The notes under the pieces were generated by a model. It had not been told where the DNA came from. It searched no databases and was given only the letters and a program-made list of their open reading frames with translations. The position numbers and the translations under genes were made by a program. 55,471 nucleotides of DNA from JBDTNQ01 sp039933635. GTDB lineage: Bacteria > Acidobacteriota > Vicinamibacteria > Vicinamibacterales > SCN-69-37. This document shows, piece after piece, positions 33,587 through 41,012 of this stretch; position 1 is the first letter of the stretch, and every line of letters starts with the position of its first letter. The stretch lies in NCBI GenBank assembly GCA_039933635.1, contig JBDTNQ010000014.1, positions 1-55,471 of the forward strand, given 5' to 3'.

Positions 33587-34123
33587 GTGACCGACGCCGA
33601 CCTCTTTGAGGCGTTCGTCCGCGAATACCAGGACATGGTGTTTGCCACCGCGGTCCGATTGCTGGGCAATCCGGTGGACGCGGAGGACGTGTCTCAGACC
33701 GTTTTCCTCAAAGCCTACGAGCGGTTCGACCAGATCGGCGCGAGTCCGACCGCTGCAGGCTGGCTGAAAACAGTGGCGACCAACATCTGCCTGAACCACC
33801 TGTCGCGCTATCGCTCGCGGTGGCGGCTGTTCAGCGAGATGCGGCGGGACGACGACGACGGGGGCGAGGCAGGCTTCGAGGCGACGGTCGTGGCGGACAC
33901 GGCCGCACCCGGCGCCGGACTGGACGCCCGGGAACGGCAGGAGCAAGTCGAACGGGCCGTCCGCCAGTTGCCGGAGCACCAGCGCGTGCCGCTCGTGTTG
34001 TTCCATTTCGAGCAGCACAGTTATCAGGCCATTGCCGATCTCCTGGGGATCACGCTGGCCAAAGTGAAGACCGACATTCACCGCGCGCGCGAGGCGCTGC
34101 GGATCACGCTTGGGACGCTGTGA
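33587..34123 (+). CDS. ECF-family RNA polymerase sigma factor
   Basis: 178 residues. Region 2 at 1-75 (FEAFVREYQDMVFATAVRLL, DAEDVSQTVFLKAYERF, WLKTVATNICLNHLSRYRSR), an acidic linker (RRDDDDGGEAG), and region 4 at 115-175 (AVRQLPEHQRVPLVLFHFEQHSYQAIADLLGITLAKVKTDIHRAREALR). GTG start. It directs RNA polymerase to a small regulon, usually including its own operon. The anti-sigma gene follows at 34169 and a large membrane protein overlaps that, so signal sensing, release and response seem packed in one operon. Confidence 0.95.
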   Translation: MTDADLFEAFVREYQDMVFATAVRLLGNPVDAEDVSQTVFLKAYERFDQIGASPTAAGWLKTVATNICLNHLSRYRSRWRLFSEMRRDDDDGGEAGFEATVVADTAAPGAGLDARERQEQVERAVRQLPEHQRVPLVLFHFEQHSYQAIADLLGITLAKVKTDIHRAREALRITLGTL

Positions 34124-34168
34124 CGGGCCGATCCGGAACCTTGTGAGCCGCGCGAGGGACATGACGTC

Positions 34169-34633
34169 ATGACGATGGACCACGACGAACTCGAACATCT
34201 GATCGACCGTGAACTGCGTGACTTGCCCGCGCCGCGCGCGCCGCGGTCGCTGCTGTCACGTGTGATGGCCGCGGGGGCAGAGGCGCAGCGTCCGTGGTAT
34301 GCGCGCGCCTGGCGGACGTGGCCCGTAGGCTGGCAGGCGGCGTCGGTTGTTTTGTGCCTGGCGCTTCTGACCGTCACCGGCCTGTCCCTGCCGATCGCGC
34401 AGGCCTCGATCGCGGCGGAGTCGGCGCCCATGATCGGACGCGTGACCACCGACGTGTGGCAGGTGATCGCGCGGACGATGGATGCGCAGCGGGCCGCGGA
34501 AATCGTGTGGCGCGTCGTGATCGGCCCGGTGGCGAGTGTGGCGGTGTTGCCCATCCTCGCCATGCTCGTGGCCAGTCTGGCATTTGGTGCGGCGTTGAGC
34601 CGCCTCGCTTTCGGAGGGACACCCCAGTCATGA
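34169..34633 (+). CDS. Probable membrane anti-sigma factor
   Basis: 154 residues. The short cytoplasmic N-terminus (DELEHLIDRELRDLPAPRAPRSLL) is the sort that binds ECF sigma factors. It is followed by two hydrophobic helices (about 54-78, ASVVLCLALLTVTGLSLPI; about 118-145, ASVAVLPILAMLVASLAFGAAL) with a 40-residue segment between. There is no clear zinc-binding HxxxCxxC. Position right after the sigma gene and stop-start overlap with the next gene support the call. A perfect ATGACGTCAT palindrome spans the start codon. Confidence 0.75.
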   Translation: MTMDHDELEHLIDRELRDLPAPRAPRSLLSRVMAAGAEAQRPWYARAWRTWPVGWQAASVVLCLALLTVTGLSLPIAQASIAAESAPMIGRVTTDVWQVIARTMDAQRAAEIVWRVVIGPVASVAVLPILAMLVASLAFGAALSRLAFGGTPQS

Positions 34634-36501
34634 ACAAGAGATCTCTGAAGACCGTCGCCGCCCTGTGCGCGACGTTCATCGTCGTGGCCGCCGCGGCGGT
34701 CAGCGCGCATGCCAAGGTGCGCGAGGTGCAATCGACACTCAGGGTGCTCGAGCGCACGAGCGCCATCGTGCGTTGGGTCTTGGTGGGGGATAGTTCGAGC
34801 CGGCCGCGCGAATTCGCCCGCTCGTCCGCTCGTGTTCAGGCGTCGCAGACACCCGAGGCGCCTGTGGTGCCGGCCGCACCGGCGGCACCGCGCAGCGCCC
34901 GTCCGACGCAAGCCCCGCGGTCTCCACAGGCCGCGCCGGCACCCATTCCGGACGCCGCTCCCACTGCACCGGCCAGGCCGGTGCCGCCGGGCATGCGCGA
35001 TTTTCAGCCGGATCGCGTCGACTTCCGCGGGGGCAGTCCGGTCATCCGCGTCAATCAGAACTACACCGTGCGCGCTGGCGAGAACGTCGAGGATGTCGTG
35101 CTCGTCGCAGGATCCCTTCGCGTCGAGGGGCGCGTTCGCCGCGATGTCGTCGTGGTGTTCGGGAAGGTGACGATCGCAAGCACGGGAGTCATCGAGGGCG
35201 ATCTCGTGAACGTGGGCGGCGGTGTGGACGTTGACAGCGGCGGCACGGTCCACGGCGATCTGGTGACGATTGCCGGAGCGCTCGGCGCAGCGGCGAACTT
35301 CTCGCCGGGTGGGGAACAGGTCGTCATCGGGTCGTCGGAGATGGGCGATCGCGTCCGCGCGTTCGTGCCCTGGCTGACGAGCGGTCTGCTGCTGGGCCGC
35401 GTGGTCGTTCCCGGCCTTCCGTGGGTGTGGGTCTTCCTCGCCATCGCGTTCTTCGTCACGCTGGTGCTTGGACTCGTGTTCGAAGGGCCGGTGCGCGCGA
35501 GTGCGACATCCATCGCGGCCAAGCCGCTCACGACGTTTCTCACCGGCCTTCTGGTCCTGCTGCTCATTGGCCCCGTGTCTTTCCTGTTGGCCGTGTCGGT
35601 CGTTGGTATCGTCGCGCTGCCATTTCTCCTCTGCTCACTGCTGATCGCGACGGTCATCGGCAAGATCGCGGTGACCCGGTGGCTCGGATGGAGCATCGTT
35701 CGTGAATCGGATTCAGACAGCCGCGCGGAGGCCGTGCGGTCGCTCGTCATCGGCTTCGTGCTGCTGACGCTCGCCTACATGGTGCCGGTGCTTGGCCTGG
35801 TGACCTGGGTCACCGTGAGCGTTCTCGGACTTGGTGGCGCAACGGCCACGATGTTCAGGGCCCTGCGCAAGGAAAACCCCGCTCCACCGAAGCCGCCTGC
35901 GCCGGTCCCGCCACCGGAGATTCCCGAGTTCCGGGCGCGCGACACGAGAGGGCCGGACATGCCCATTCCACCCCCAATCGCACCGCCGGCGCCGATCGCC
36001 TACGAGCCGTTGCAGACACCCGAGAGGGGGTCTGCAACGGCCGAGGTGTATCCCTCGTTGTCGGCTCCGCCAGAGACGGCGACCGATCACGGCGTCTCCG
36101 GGCTGCTGGCGTTGCCGCGCGCGAGCTTTGCCCAGCGAGTGGCTGGTGCGCTCTTGGACTGTTTCCTGGTGTTCCTGCTGTTTCTGTGGGTCGAGCCGCA
36201 CAACCGCGAGCTCTTTTGGTTCCTTGCGATGTTGACGATGTACAACGTGGCGTTCTGGACCTGGCGCGGGACCACCGTCGGTGGGATCATCTGCCGGCTA
36301 CGCGTGATTCGGACCGACGGCAAGCCGCTGTCGTGGGAAGACAGCGCCGTGCGCGGGTTGGCGAGTGTCTTCTCGCTTCTCGCGCTGGGGATTGGCTTCT
36401 TCTGGATCCTGCTTGGCGATAACCGTCAGCGTCAGGCGTGGCACGATCTGATCGCCGGCACGATCGTGGTCCGCGTGCCTCAGAGTACGCCGCTGCGATA
36501 G
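34630..36501 (+). CDS. Membrane protein joining a bactofilin-like beta-helix to an RDD domain
   Basis: 623 residues. Signal sequence or anchor (1-28), a Pro/Ala linker (about 70-120), a short polymer-forming (bactofilin-like) segment (about 130-215: NVEDVVLVAGSLRVEGRVRRDVVVVFGKV, GVIEGDLVNVGGGVDV), four or five membrane helices (about 240-415), a Pro-rich cytoplasmic loop, then an RDD domain (about 500-620: FAQRVAGALLDCFLVFLLFL, GTTVGGIICRLRVIRTDGKPLSW, RQAWHDLIAGTIVV). The start overlaps the anti-sigma stop (ATGA). It is probably part of the envelope response of the ECF operon; its activity is unknown. RDD proteins have been linked to ion or solute transport. Confidence 0.8.
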   Translation: MNKRSLKTVAALCATFIVVAAAAVSAHAKVREVQSTLRVLERTSAIVRWVLVGDSSSRPREFARSSARVQASQTPEAPVVPAAPAAPRSARPTQAPRSPQAAPAPIPDAAPTAPARPVPPGMRDFQPDRVDFRGGSPVIRVNQNYTVRAGENVEDVVLVAGSLRVEGRVRRDVVVVFGKVTIASTGVIEGDLVNVGGGVDVDSGGTVHGDLVTIAGALGAAANFSPGGEQVVIGSSEMGDRVRAFVPWLTSGLLLGRVVVPGLPWVWVFLAIAFFVTLVLGLVFEGPVRASATSIAAKPLTTFLTGLLVLLLIGPVSFLLAVSVVGIVALPFLLCSLLIATVIGKIAVTRWLGWSIVRESDSDSRAEAVRSLVIGFVLLTLAYMVPVLGLVTWVTVSVLGLGGATATMFRALRKENPAPPKPPAPVPPPEIPEFRARDTRGPDMPIPPPIAPPAPIAYEPLQTPERGSATAEVYPSLSAPPETATDHGVSGLLALPRASFAQRVAGALLDCFLVFLLFLWVEPHNRELFWFLAMLTMYNVAFWTWRGTTVGGIICRLRVIRTDGKPLSWEDSAVRGLASVFSLLALGIGFFWILLGDNRQRQAWHDLIAGTIVVRVPQSTPLR

Positions 36502-36507
36502 GCGGGC

Positions 36508-36538
36508 TACAATCCTCCGGCGCGGTCGTGCGCCGGAG
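36508..36538 (+). promoter_or_regulatory. -10 box and hairpin masking the ribosome site of the second GntR gene
   Basis: TACAAT at 36508-36513 would start transcription near 36520. CTCCGGCGC (36515-36523) and GCGCCGGAG (36530-36538) form a perfect 9-bp stem with a 6-nt loop. The GGAG of the right arm is the only ribosome site before the GTG at 36544, so a transcript starting at or before 36515 would hide it. With a start at 36520 only part of the stem forms. Confidence 0.4.
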
Positions 36539-36543
36539 CCCCC

Positions 36544-37287
36544 GTGAATTCTCGTCAGAAAGGCCCCTCGCCTCAAATTCTTCGAGCGCTCCTGCGATTG
36601 CGCGAGCTGATCCTGCTCGGTGAACTCCGGCCGGGACGCCGCGTTCCGGAACTGCGGCTCGTGTCGACGATCGGCGTCTCACGCACACCGTTGCGTCTGG
36701 CGATGGAGCGGCTCGAGCACGAAGGTCTGCTCGAGCGGCGTTCCACGGGCGGCTTCACGGTCCGGGAGTTCACGCTCGCCGAAATCCACGATGCCATCGA
36801 CTTGCGCGGCACACTCGAGGGCACGGCGGCGCGGCTCGCGGCCGAGCGTTTCGGAGAGCCGGGCGAGCTGAAGGCCTTGAAGGATGTGGTGCGCCGCCTC
36901 GACGCGGTCGTCCGGACCCGGACGCCGCGACTCCCCGAGTTCGAACGCTACATCGAGCTCAACGATCTGTTTCATCGTCTGCTGCTGGAACTCTCGCGAA
37001 ATCGCATGCTCGGGCGGCTGATGGCGCAGGTGGTGGCGCTGCCGTTCGCCTCACCGAGCGCGTTCGTCCTCGCGCAGGCATCGGATCCGGAGTGTCATCA
37101 AATCATGCTGGTCGGACAGGAACACCACCGCGCGATTCTTGACGCCATCGAGCACCGCGAGGGCGCCCGGGCGGAATCCGTCGCGCGCGAGCATGCCCGC
37201 CTGGCGCTGCGAAGCCTCGATGTCGCGTCTCGCGATTATCTGGCGTGGCAGAAGGTGCCGGGCGGACAGTTGATCAGGTTGGCGTAG
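36544..37287 (+). CDS. GntR-family transcriptional regulator, FCD type
   Basis: 247 residues. Winged helix at about 12-78 (RLRELILLGELRPGRRVPELRLVSTIGVSRTPLRLAMERLEHEGLL, wing GGFTVREF), then the FCD domain (IHDAIDLRGTLEGTAARLAAERFG, YIELNDLFHRLLLELSRNRML, HHRAILDAIEHREGARAE), with the Asp/His set that binds metal and an organic acid. It is convergent with glcF of the sugar-acid operon, so it is the obvious candidate to control that operon and the MFS carrier; the palindrome at 42931-42947 lies between them. GTG start. Confidence 0.93.
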   Translation: MNSRQKGPSPQILRALLRLRELILLGELRPGRRVPELRLVSTIGVSRTPLRLAMERLEHEGLLERRSTGGFTVREFTLAEIHDAIDLRGTLEGTAARLAAERFGEPGELKALKDVVRRLDAVVRTRTPRLPEFERYIELNDLFHRLLLELSRNRMLGRLMAQVVALPFASPSAFVLAQASDPECHQIMLVGQEHHRAILDAIEHREGARAESVAREHARLALRSLDVASRDYLAWQKVPGGQLIRLA

Positions 37288-37297
37288 GACGCGTGTA

Positions 37298-37320
37298 CCC
37301 CGGACCTTCAGGTCCAGGGC
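37298..37320. repeat. Dispersed intergenic palindrome, copy D
   Basis: CCCCGGACCT and AGGTCCAGGGC around TC, with one mismatch. It overlaps the end of glcF: the codons for Arg-Pro-Trp-Thr and the TGA stop are part of the palindrome. Confidence 0.7.
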
Positions 37321-38624
37321 CGCTGCTCTCGCCGGTACGCCCTCGCCAGCAGCGTCATCGGATGCACGACCTCGATGGCGGTCGCGCCTTCCGCCTTCAG
37401 CCCGCGTGCGACCTGCAGCTGACAGCCGGGATTGGCCGTGGCGACGATGGTCGCGGAGGTCGACAGGATGTTGCTCGTCTTCCTCTTGAGGAGCAGGCCC
37501 GCCTGGTCGGGTTGCGTGATCGTGTAGATGCCCGCGCTGCCGCAGCACCAGGTCGATTCGGGCAGCTCGACAAGTGTCGTGTTGGGCAGCAGGCGGAGCA
37601 GCGTGCGTGGTTGCTTCGTGACCTTCTGGCCGTGCACGAGGTGGCAGGACTCGTGGTACGTGATCTTCGTCTGGGCCTCGAACGGTCCGGCCTCTGGCGC
37701 GCGGCAGCCGATTTCGGCGAGCCATTCCTGGATGTCCTTGACCTTCCCGTCCCACTCCCGCGCCCGAGCGGCATACCGCGGATCGCCGTCGAGGAGCCCA
37801 CTGTAGTGCCGCAGGTGCGAACCGCATCCGCCGGCGTTCGTGATGATCGCGTCGAATTCATCCGGCGGAAACAGGTCGATCATCCGCCGCGCCAGTCTGG
37901 CCGCGAGGCCGGTCTCCCCGTTGTGCGCGTGCAATGAGCCGCAGCAGGGCTGCTCAGGCGGGGTGAACACGCGGCACCCGTTGGCGAGCAGCACGTCCAC
38001 CGTGTCGCGGTTGACGTCGGGAAACACGAGGTCCTGAATGCAGCCAGTCAGCATCGCGACGCGATACCGCGCCGGGGCGGACGGCATCTCGTGCTCGCGA
38101 ATCAAACGATTCGAGAACGCCGGCGCGATGCGCGGCGCTTGTGGTTCGAGGCGACGGAGCGATGGCGGCGCGAGCCGGATGAGACCGAAGCGACGGACCA
38201 GCGTTTCGAGTCCCGAGCGCTGGTAGACGCGCATCAGCGCACCGGCCAGGCGCAATACGTCTGGGCGCATGAACAGCACGTGCAGCGTGAGGAAGCGCCA
38301 GAAGCTCCGGCCTGGCGCGGCCTTCACGCCCGATCGCTCGATGTCCGCGCGCGCGGTTTCGAAGAGTTCCGCGTAGTTCACGCCGGCCGGACACGCCGTC
38401 TGACACGCCAGGCACCCGAGGCAGTAACTCATCTCGTCGGCAAACGTCTCGTTGACCACGAGTTCGTCGTCCGCGATGGCGCGCATGAGCGCGATGCGCC
38501 CGCGGGGGCTGTTGCGCTCGTGCTTCGTCGTGTCGTACGTGGGACAGGTCGGCAGACACATCCCGCAGTGCATGCACTGTTGCAGGATGGAGTAGTCGAG
38601 CGTCTTCAGCGTGTGCGGCGCCAT
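37308..38624 (-). CDS. glcF: Glycolate oxidase-type iron-sulfur subunit
   Basis: 438 residues. Two N-terminal 4Fe-4S motifs (CMHCGMCLPTCPTY and CLGCLACQTACPAG) and two CCG-type domains (PCCGSLHAHNGE with a later GGCGSHLRHY, and WCCGSAGIYT after YHESCHLVHGQ) match GlcF. It takes electrons from the flavin subunit GlcD to the quinone pool at the inner membrane. It starts 2 nt after the glcD stop. No third (GlcE) gene is adjacent. The last five residues come from a dispersed palindrome. In this operon the substrate may be a 2-hydroxy acid made from sugar acids instead of glycolate itself. Confidence 0.93.
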   Translation of the reverse strand: MAPHTLKTLDYSILQQCMHCGMCLPTCPTYDTTKHERNSPRGRIALMRAIADDELVVNETFADEMSYCLGCLACQTACPAGVNYAELFETARADIERSGVKAAPGRSFWRFLTLHVLFMRPDVLRLAGALMRVYQRSGLETLVRRFGLIRLAPPSLRRLEPQAPRIAPAFSNRLIREHEMPSAPARYRVAMLTGCIQDLVFPDVNRDTVDVLLANGCRVFTPPEQPCCGSLHAHNGETGLAARLARRMIDLFPPDEFDAIITNAGGCGSHLRHYSGLLDGDPRYAARAREWDGKVKDIQEWLAEIGCRAPEAGPFEAQTKITYHESCHLVHGQKVTKQPRTLLRLLPNTTLVELPESTWCCGSAGIYTITQPDQAGLLLKRKTSNILSTSATIVATANPGCQLQVARGLKAEGATAIEVVHPMTLLARAYRREQRPWT

Positions 38625-38626
38625 GC

Positions 38627-40009
38627 TCAATCGAAGATCTTGCCGGGATTGAGCAGGCGGCCCGGATCGAGCGCGCGCTTCACGGTGCGCATCAGTTCGA
38701 AGCTCGCGTCGCCCATCTGCTGACGGAGCCACGGCTTCTTGGCGAGACCGACGCCATGCTCGCCGGTGATGGTGCCGCCCAGTTCGAGCGTGCGCGTGAC
38801 GATCGCGTCGAGCGCGTGGTGGACGCGCTTCATCTCGTCGGCGTTGCGTTCGTCGGTCAGGAACGTCGGGTGCAGGTTGCCATCGCCCATGTGGCCGAAC
38901 GTCCCGACCTCGAGGTTGTGCAGCCGCGCGGTCTCCGCGATGAAGGTGACCATCGTGGCCAGTTTGCTGCGGGGCACCGTCACGTCTTCGAGAATCGTGG
39001 TCGGACGCCGCCGGGCCAGGGCGGAAAAGGCGTTCCGACGTGCGGCCGCGAGGCTCAGCGCCTCGGCCTCATCGCGCGCCGTGCGAACGTCTCGTGCCCG
39101 GTGCGCGCGGGCGATGTCCGCCATGCGCGCGGCTTCGTCCTCGACCGCCGCGGGATGCCCGTCGGTCTCCATCAGGAGCACGGCGGCGCAGTCGGTCGGC
39201 AGTCCCACCTTCGCGTAGTCCTCCACGCACACGGTCGTCATGTGGTCGAGGAACTCGAGCGTGCAGGGAATGATGCGCGCGGCGATGATGGCCGACACCG
39301 TCTCGGCCGCGTCCTCGATGCTGTCGTACAACGCCAGCATCGTCCGGCGCGCCGCCGGCCGCGGCACCAGCTTGAGGAGGACCTCCGTGATGATGCCGAG
39401 CGTGCCCTCGGACCCGATGAACAGGTCCTTCATCGAGTAGCCGGCGACGTCCTTCACACAGGCCGTGCCGAGCCGTGCGACCGTGCCGTCCACGAGCACG
39501 ACTTCGATGGACATCACGTAGTCGCGCGTCACGCCGTATTTCAGGCCGCGCAGCCCGCCCGAGTTCTCGGCGACGTTGCCGCCGATGGTGCTGATGCGCA
39601 TCGACCCGGGATCCGGCGGGTAGAGCAGGCCGTGACGTCCGGCGGCCTCATCGATTTTCATCGTCACGGCTCCGGCTTGCGCGCGGAGCGTGAGGTTCTC
39701 GACGTCGACCTCGAGGATGGCGTCCATCTGCACGAGGCAGATCACCAGCGCGTCGGGACTCGGCACGCTGCCGCCGCTGAGGCCCGTTCCCGAACCGCGC
39801 GTGACGATCGGGACGCTGGCGGCATGGGCCAGCTTCACGCAGCCCGCGACCTGTGCCGTCGTCTTCGGCAACACGACGACGCCGGGGCGCGTCCTGATGG
39901 CCGCGGTGCCGTCGAACCCGTACGGCACCAGGTCCTCGGGCTTCGTGAGGACCGCCGACTCGCCGAGCAGGGCTATCAGACTGGGAACGAGGTCGGTGAC
40001 GGTAGTCAT
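38627..40009 (-). CDS. glcD: FAD-linked 2-hydroxy-acid oxidase subunit
   Basis: 460 residues of the VAO/GlcD family. The FAD domain shows PIVTRGSGTGLSGG, GLLYPPDPGSMRISTIGGNVAENSGG and KDLFIGSEGTLGIITEVLLKLVPRP. The C-terminal cap has FGHMGDGNLHPTF and GTITGEHGVGLAKKPWL with the catalytic-site His residues. It oxidises glycolate, D-lactate or a related 2-hydroxy acid to the 2-oxo acid, with GlcF as electron acceptor. ATG 40009 is preferred to TTG 40012. No ribosome site is visible. A nested repeat (copy E) separates it from the upstream SDR gene, so expression may be uncoupled from it. Confidence 0.94.
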   Translation of the reverse strand: MTTVTDLVPSLIALLGESAVLTKPEDLVPYGFDGTAAIRTRPGVVVLPKTTAQVAGCVKLAHAASVPIVTRGSGTGLSGGSVPSPDALVICLVQMDAILEVDVENLTLRAQAGAVTMKIDEAAGRHGLLYPPDPGSMRISTIGGNVAENSGGLRGLKYGVTRDYVMSIEVVLVDGTVARLGTACVKDVAGYSMKDLFIGSEGTLGIITEVLLKLVPRPAARRTMLALYDSIEDAAETVSAIIAARIIPCTLEFLDHMTTVCVEDYAKVGLPTDCAAVLLMETDGHPAAVEDEAARMADIARAHRARDVRTARDEAEALSLAAARRNAFSALARRRPTTILEDVTVPRSKLATMVTFIAETARLHNLEVGTFGHMGDGNLHPTFLTDERNADEMKRVHHALDAIVTRTLELGGTITGEHGVGLAKKPWLRQQMGDASFELMRTVKRALDPGRLLNPGKIFD

Positions 40010-40035
40010 CAAGGGAGAAGCGAACGTGTCATTGG

Positions 40036-40100
40036 CCTGGACGTGCCCTTCGGCTGCGCTCAGGGCACACTGAGCATCGTCGTAGCGTGAAGGTCCAGGG
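40036..40100. repeat. Dispersed nested repeat, copy E
   Basis: Outer arms CCTGGAC (40036-40042) and GGTCCAGG (40092-40099) are those of the simple palindrome. Between them sits an inner unit beginning CCCTTCGGCTGCGCTCAGGG, with the hairpin GCTCAG/CTGAGC, to 40086. The element looks like one palindrome inserted in the middle of another. Confidence 0.7.
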
Positions 40101-40108
40101 GACCGGCG

Positions 40109-40861
40109 TCAGTACACCGACCGTCCGCCGCTGATATCGAACACGGCGCCCGTGGAGAACGAGTTCTCCTCCGTGGCCAACCAGGTCACGAGCGAGGCGA
40201 GCTCGTCGATTTCGAGGAATCGTCCTCGCGGGATCTTCGAGAGCATGAACTGGTGAAACTCGGGCGTCATCTGATCGAAGATGCGCGTCTTCGCGGCGGC
40301 GGGCGTGACGACGTTCACCGCGATGTTGTGACCGGCGAGTTCCTTGCCCAGCGACTTCGACAGCGCGATGACCGCGGCCTTCGAGCAGCTGTAGGCGGAC
40401 GCCTTCGGGTTGCCTTCCTTGCCGGCCACGGACGCGATGTTCACGATACGGCCGTATTTCTGCGCGACCATGTGCGGCGCCACGGCGCGGTTGCAGTAGA
40501 ACAGGCCGAAGAGGTTGACCTCGATGACCTTGCGCCATTCGTCGACTGGGTACTCCCACAGCGTGTGATTCGGCCCGGCGATGCCCGCATTGCCCACGAG
40601 GATGTCGATCTTCGAGAAGGCCTTGATGGTGTCGGCGGTCGCCGCGTCCACGGACTCCATGCTGGCGACGTCCACATGCAGCGGGACGACCTTACCGAGG
40701 GCAGACAGCTCGCCGGCTGCCTTGTCCAGTTCGGCGGCGTCCATGTCCCACATGGCGACCGACGCACCCGACTGCAGAAACCGTTCGGTGATGGCCCGGC
40801 CAAACCCTTGCGCGGCCCCTGTCACGACCGCCGTGCGGCCCTTGAGATCGAAATTCGTCAC
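40109..40861 (-). CDS. SDR-family dehydrogenase in sugar-acid operon
   Basis: 250 residues. TGAAQGFGRA cofactor loop, acidic WDMDAAEL after strand 2 (favours NAD), GNAGIAGPNH, the Ser in VNIASVAGKEGN, Tyr/Lys in YSCSKAA, and C-terminal STGAVFDISGGRSVY. Such enzymes oxidise a sugar, or a 2-keto-3-deoxy sugar acid at C4. Standing directly after an arabinonate-type dehydratase, the second job is attractive, and the FAH hydrolase at 15.2 kb could act on the product, but no evidence fixes the substrate. GTG start with AAAGGAA upstream. Confidence 0.92.
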   Translation of the reverse strand: MTNFDLKGRTAVVTGAAQGFGRAITERFLQSGASVAMWDMDAAELDKAAGELSALGKVVPLHVDVASMESVDAATADTIKAFSKIDILVGNAGIAGPNHTLWEYPVDEWRKVIEVNLFGLFYCNRAVAPHMVAQKYGRIVNIASVAGKEGNPKASAYSCSKAAVIALSKSLGKELAGHNIAVNVVTPAAAKTRIFDQMTPEFHQFMLSKIPRGRFLEIDELASLVTWLATEENSFSTGAVFDISGGRSVY

Positions 40862-40884
40862 GTCTATTCCTTTCGTCTGCGCAT

Positions 40885-40953
40885 ACCCCGGACCCGCCCT
40901 TCGGCTACCTCAGGGCACTTTGAGCATGGTCGAAGGGTGAAGTTCCGGGGCTC
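40885..40953. repeat. Dispersed nested repeat, copy F
   Basis: Outer arms ACCCCGGAC (40885-40893) and GTTCCGGGGC. The inner unit, 40897-40937, starts CCCTTCGGCTACCTCAGGGC and ends GAGCATGGTCGAAGGG, so its own ends pair (CCCTTCG/CGAAGGG). It lies just upstream of the SDR gene. Confidence 0.7.
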
Positions 40954-40980
40954 CAGAGACCGTCGCGGACGGCGCGGGCG

Positions 40981-41012
40981 AACCCAGAACCCCTGAACCC
41001 GGAACCCTCTCT
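40981..41012. repeat. Degenerate GGGTTC tract, minus orientation
   Basis: On the minus strand it reads AGAGGGTTCCGGGTTCAGG and then GGTTCTGGGTTC. It matches the tract at 6943-6989 in unit and order, and touches the dehydratase stop codon. Confidence 0.6.

Noticed and set aside
34161..34170. Perfect palindrome ATGACGTCAT at the anti-sigma start as an operator
   Set aside because: It overlaps the start codon, and no second copy or matching regulator was seen; a 10-bp palindrome alone is weak evidence.
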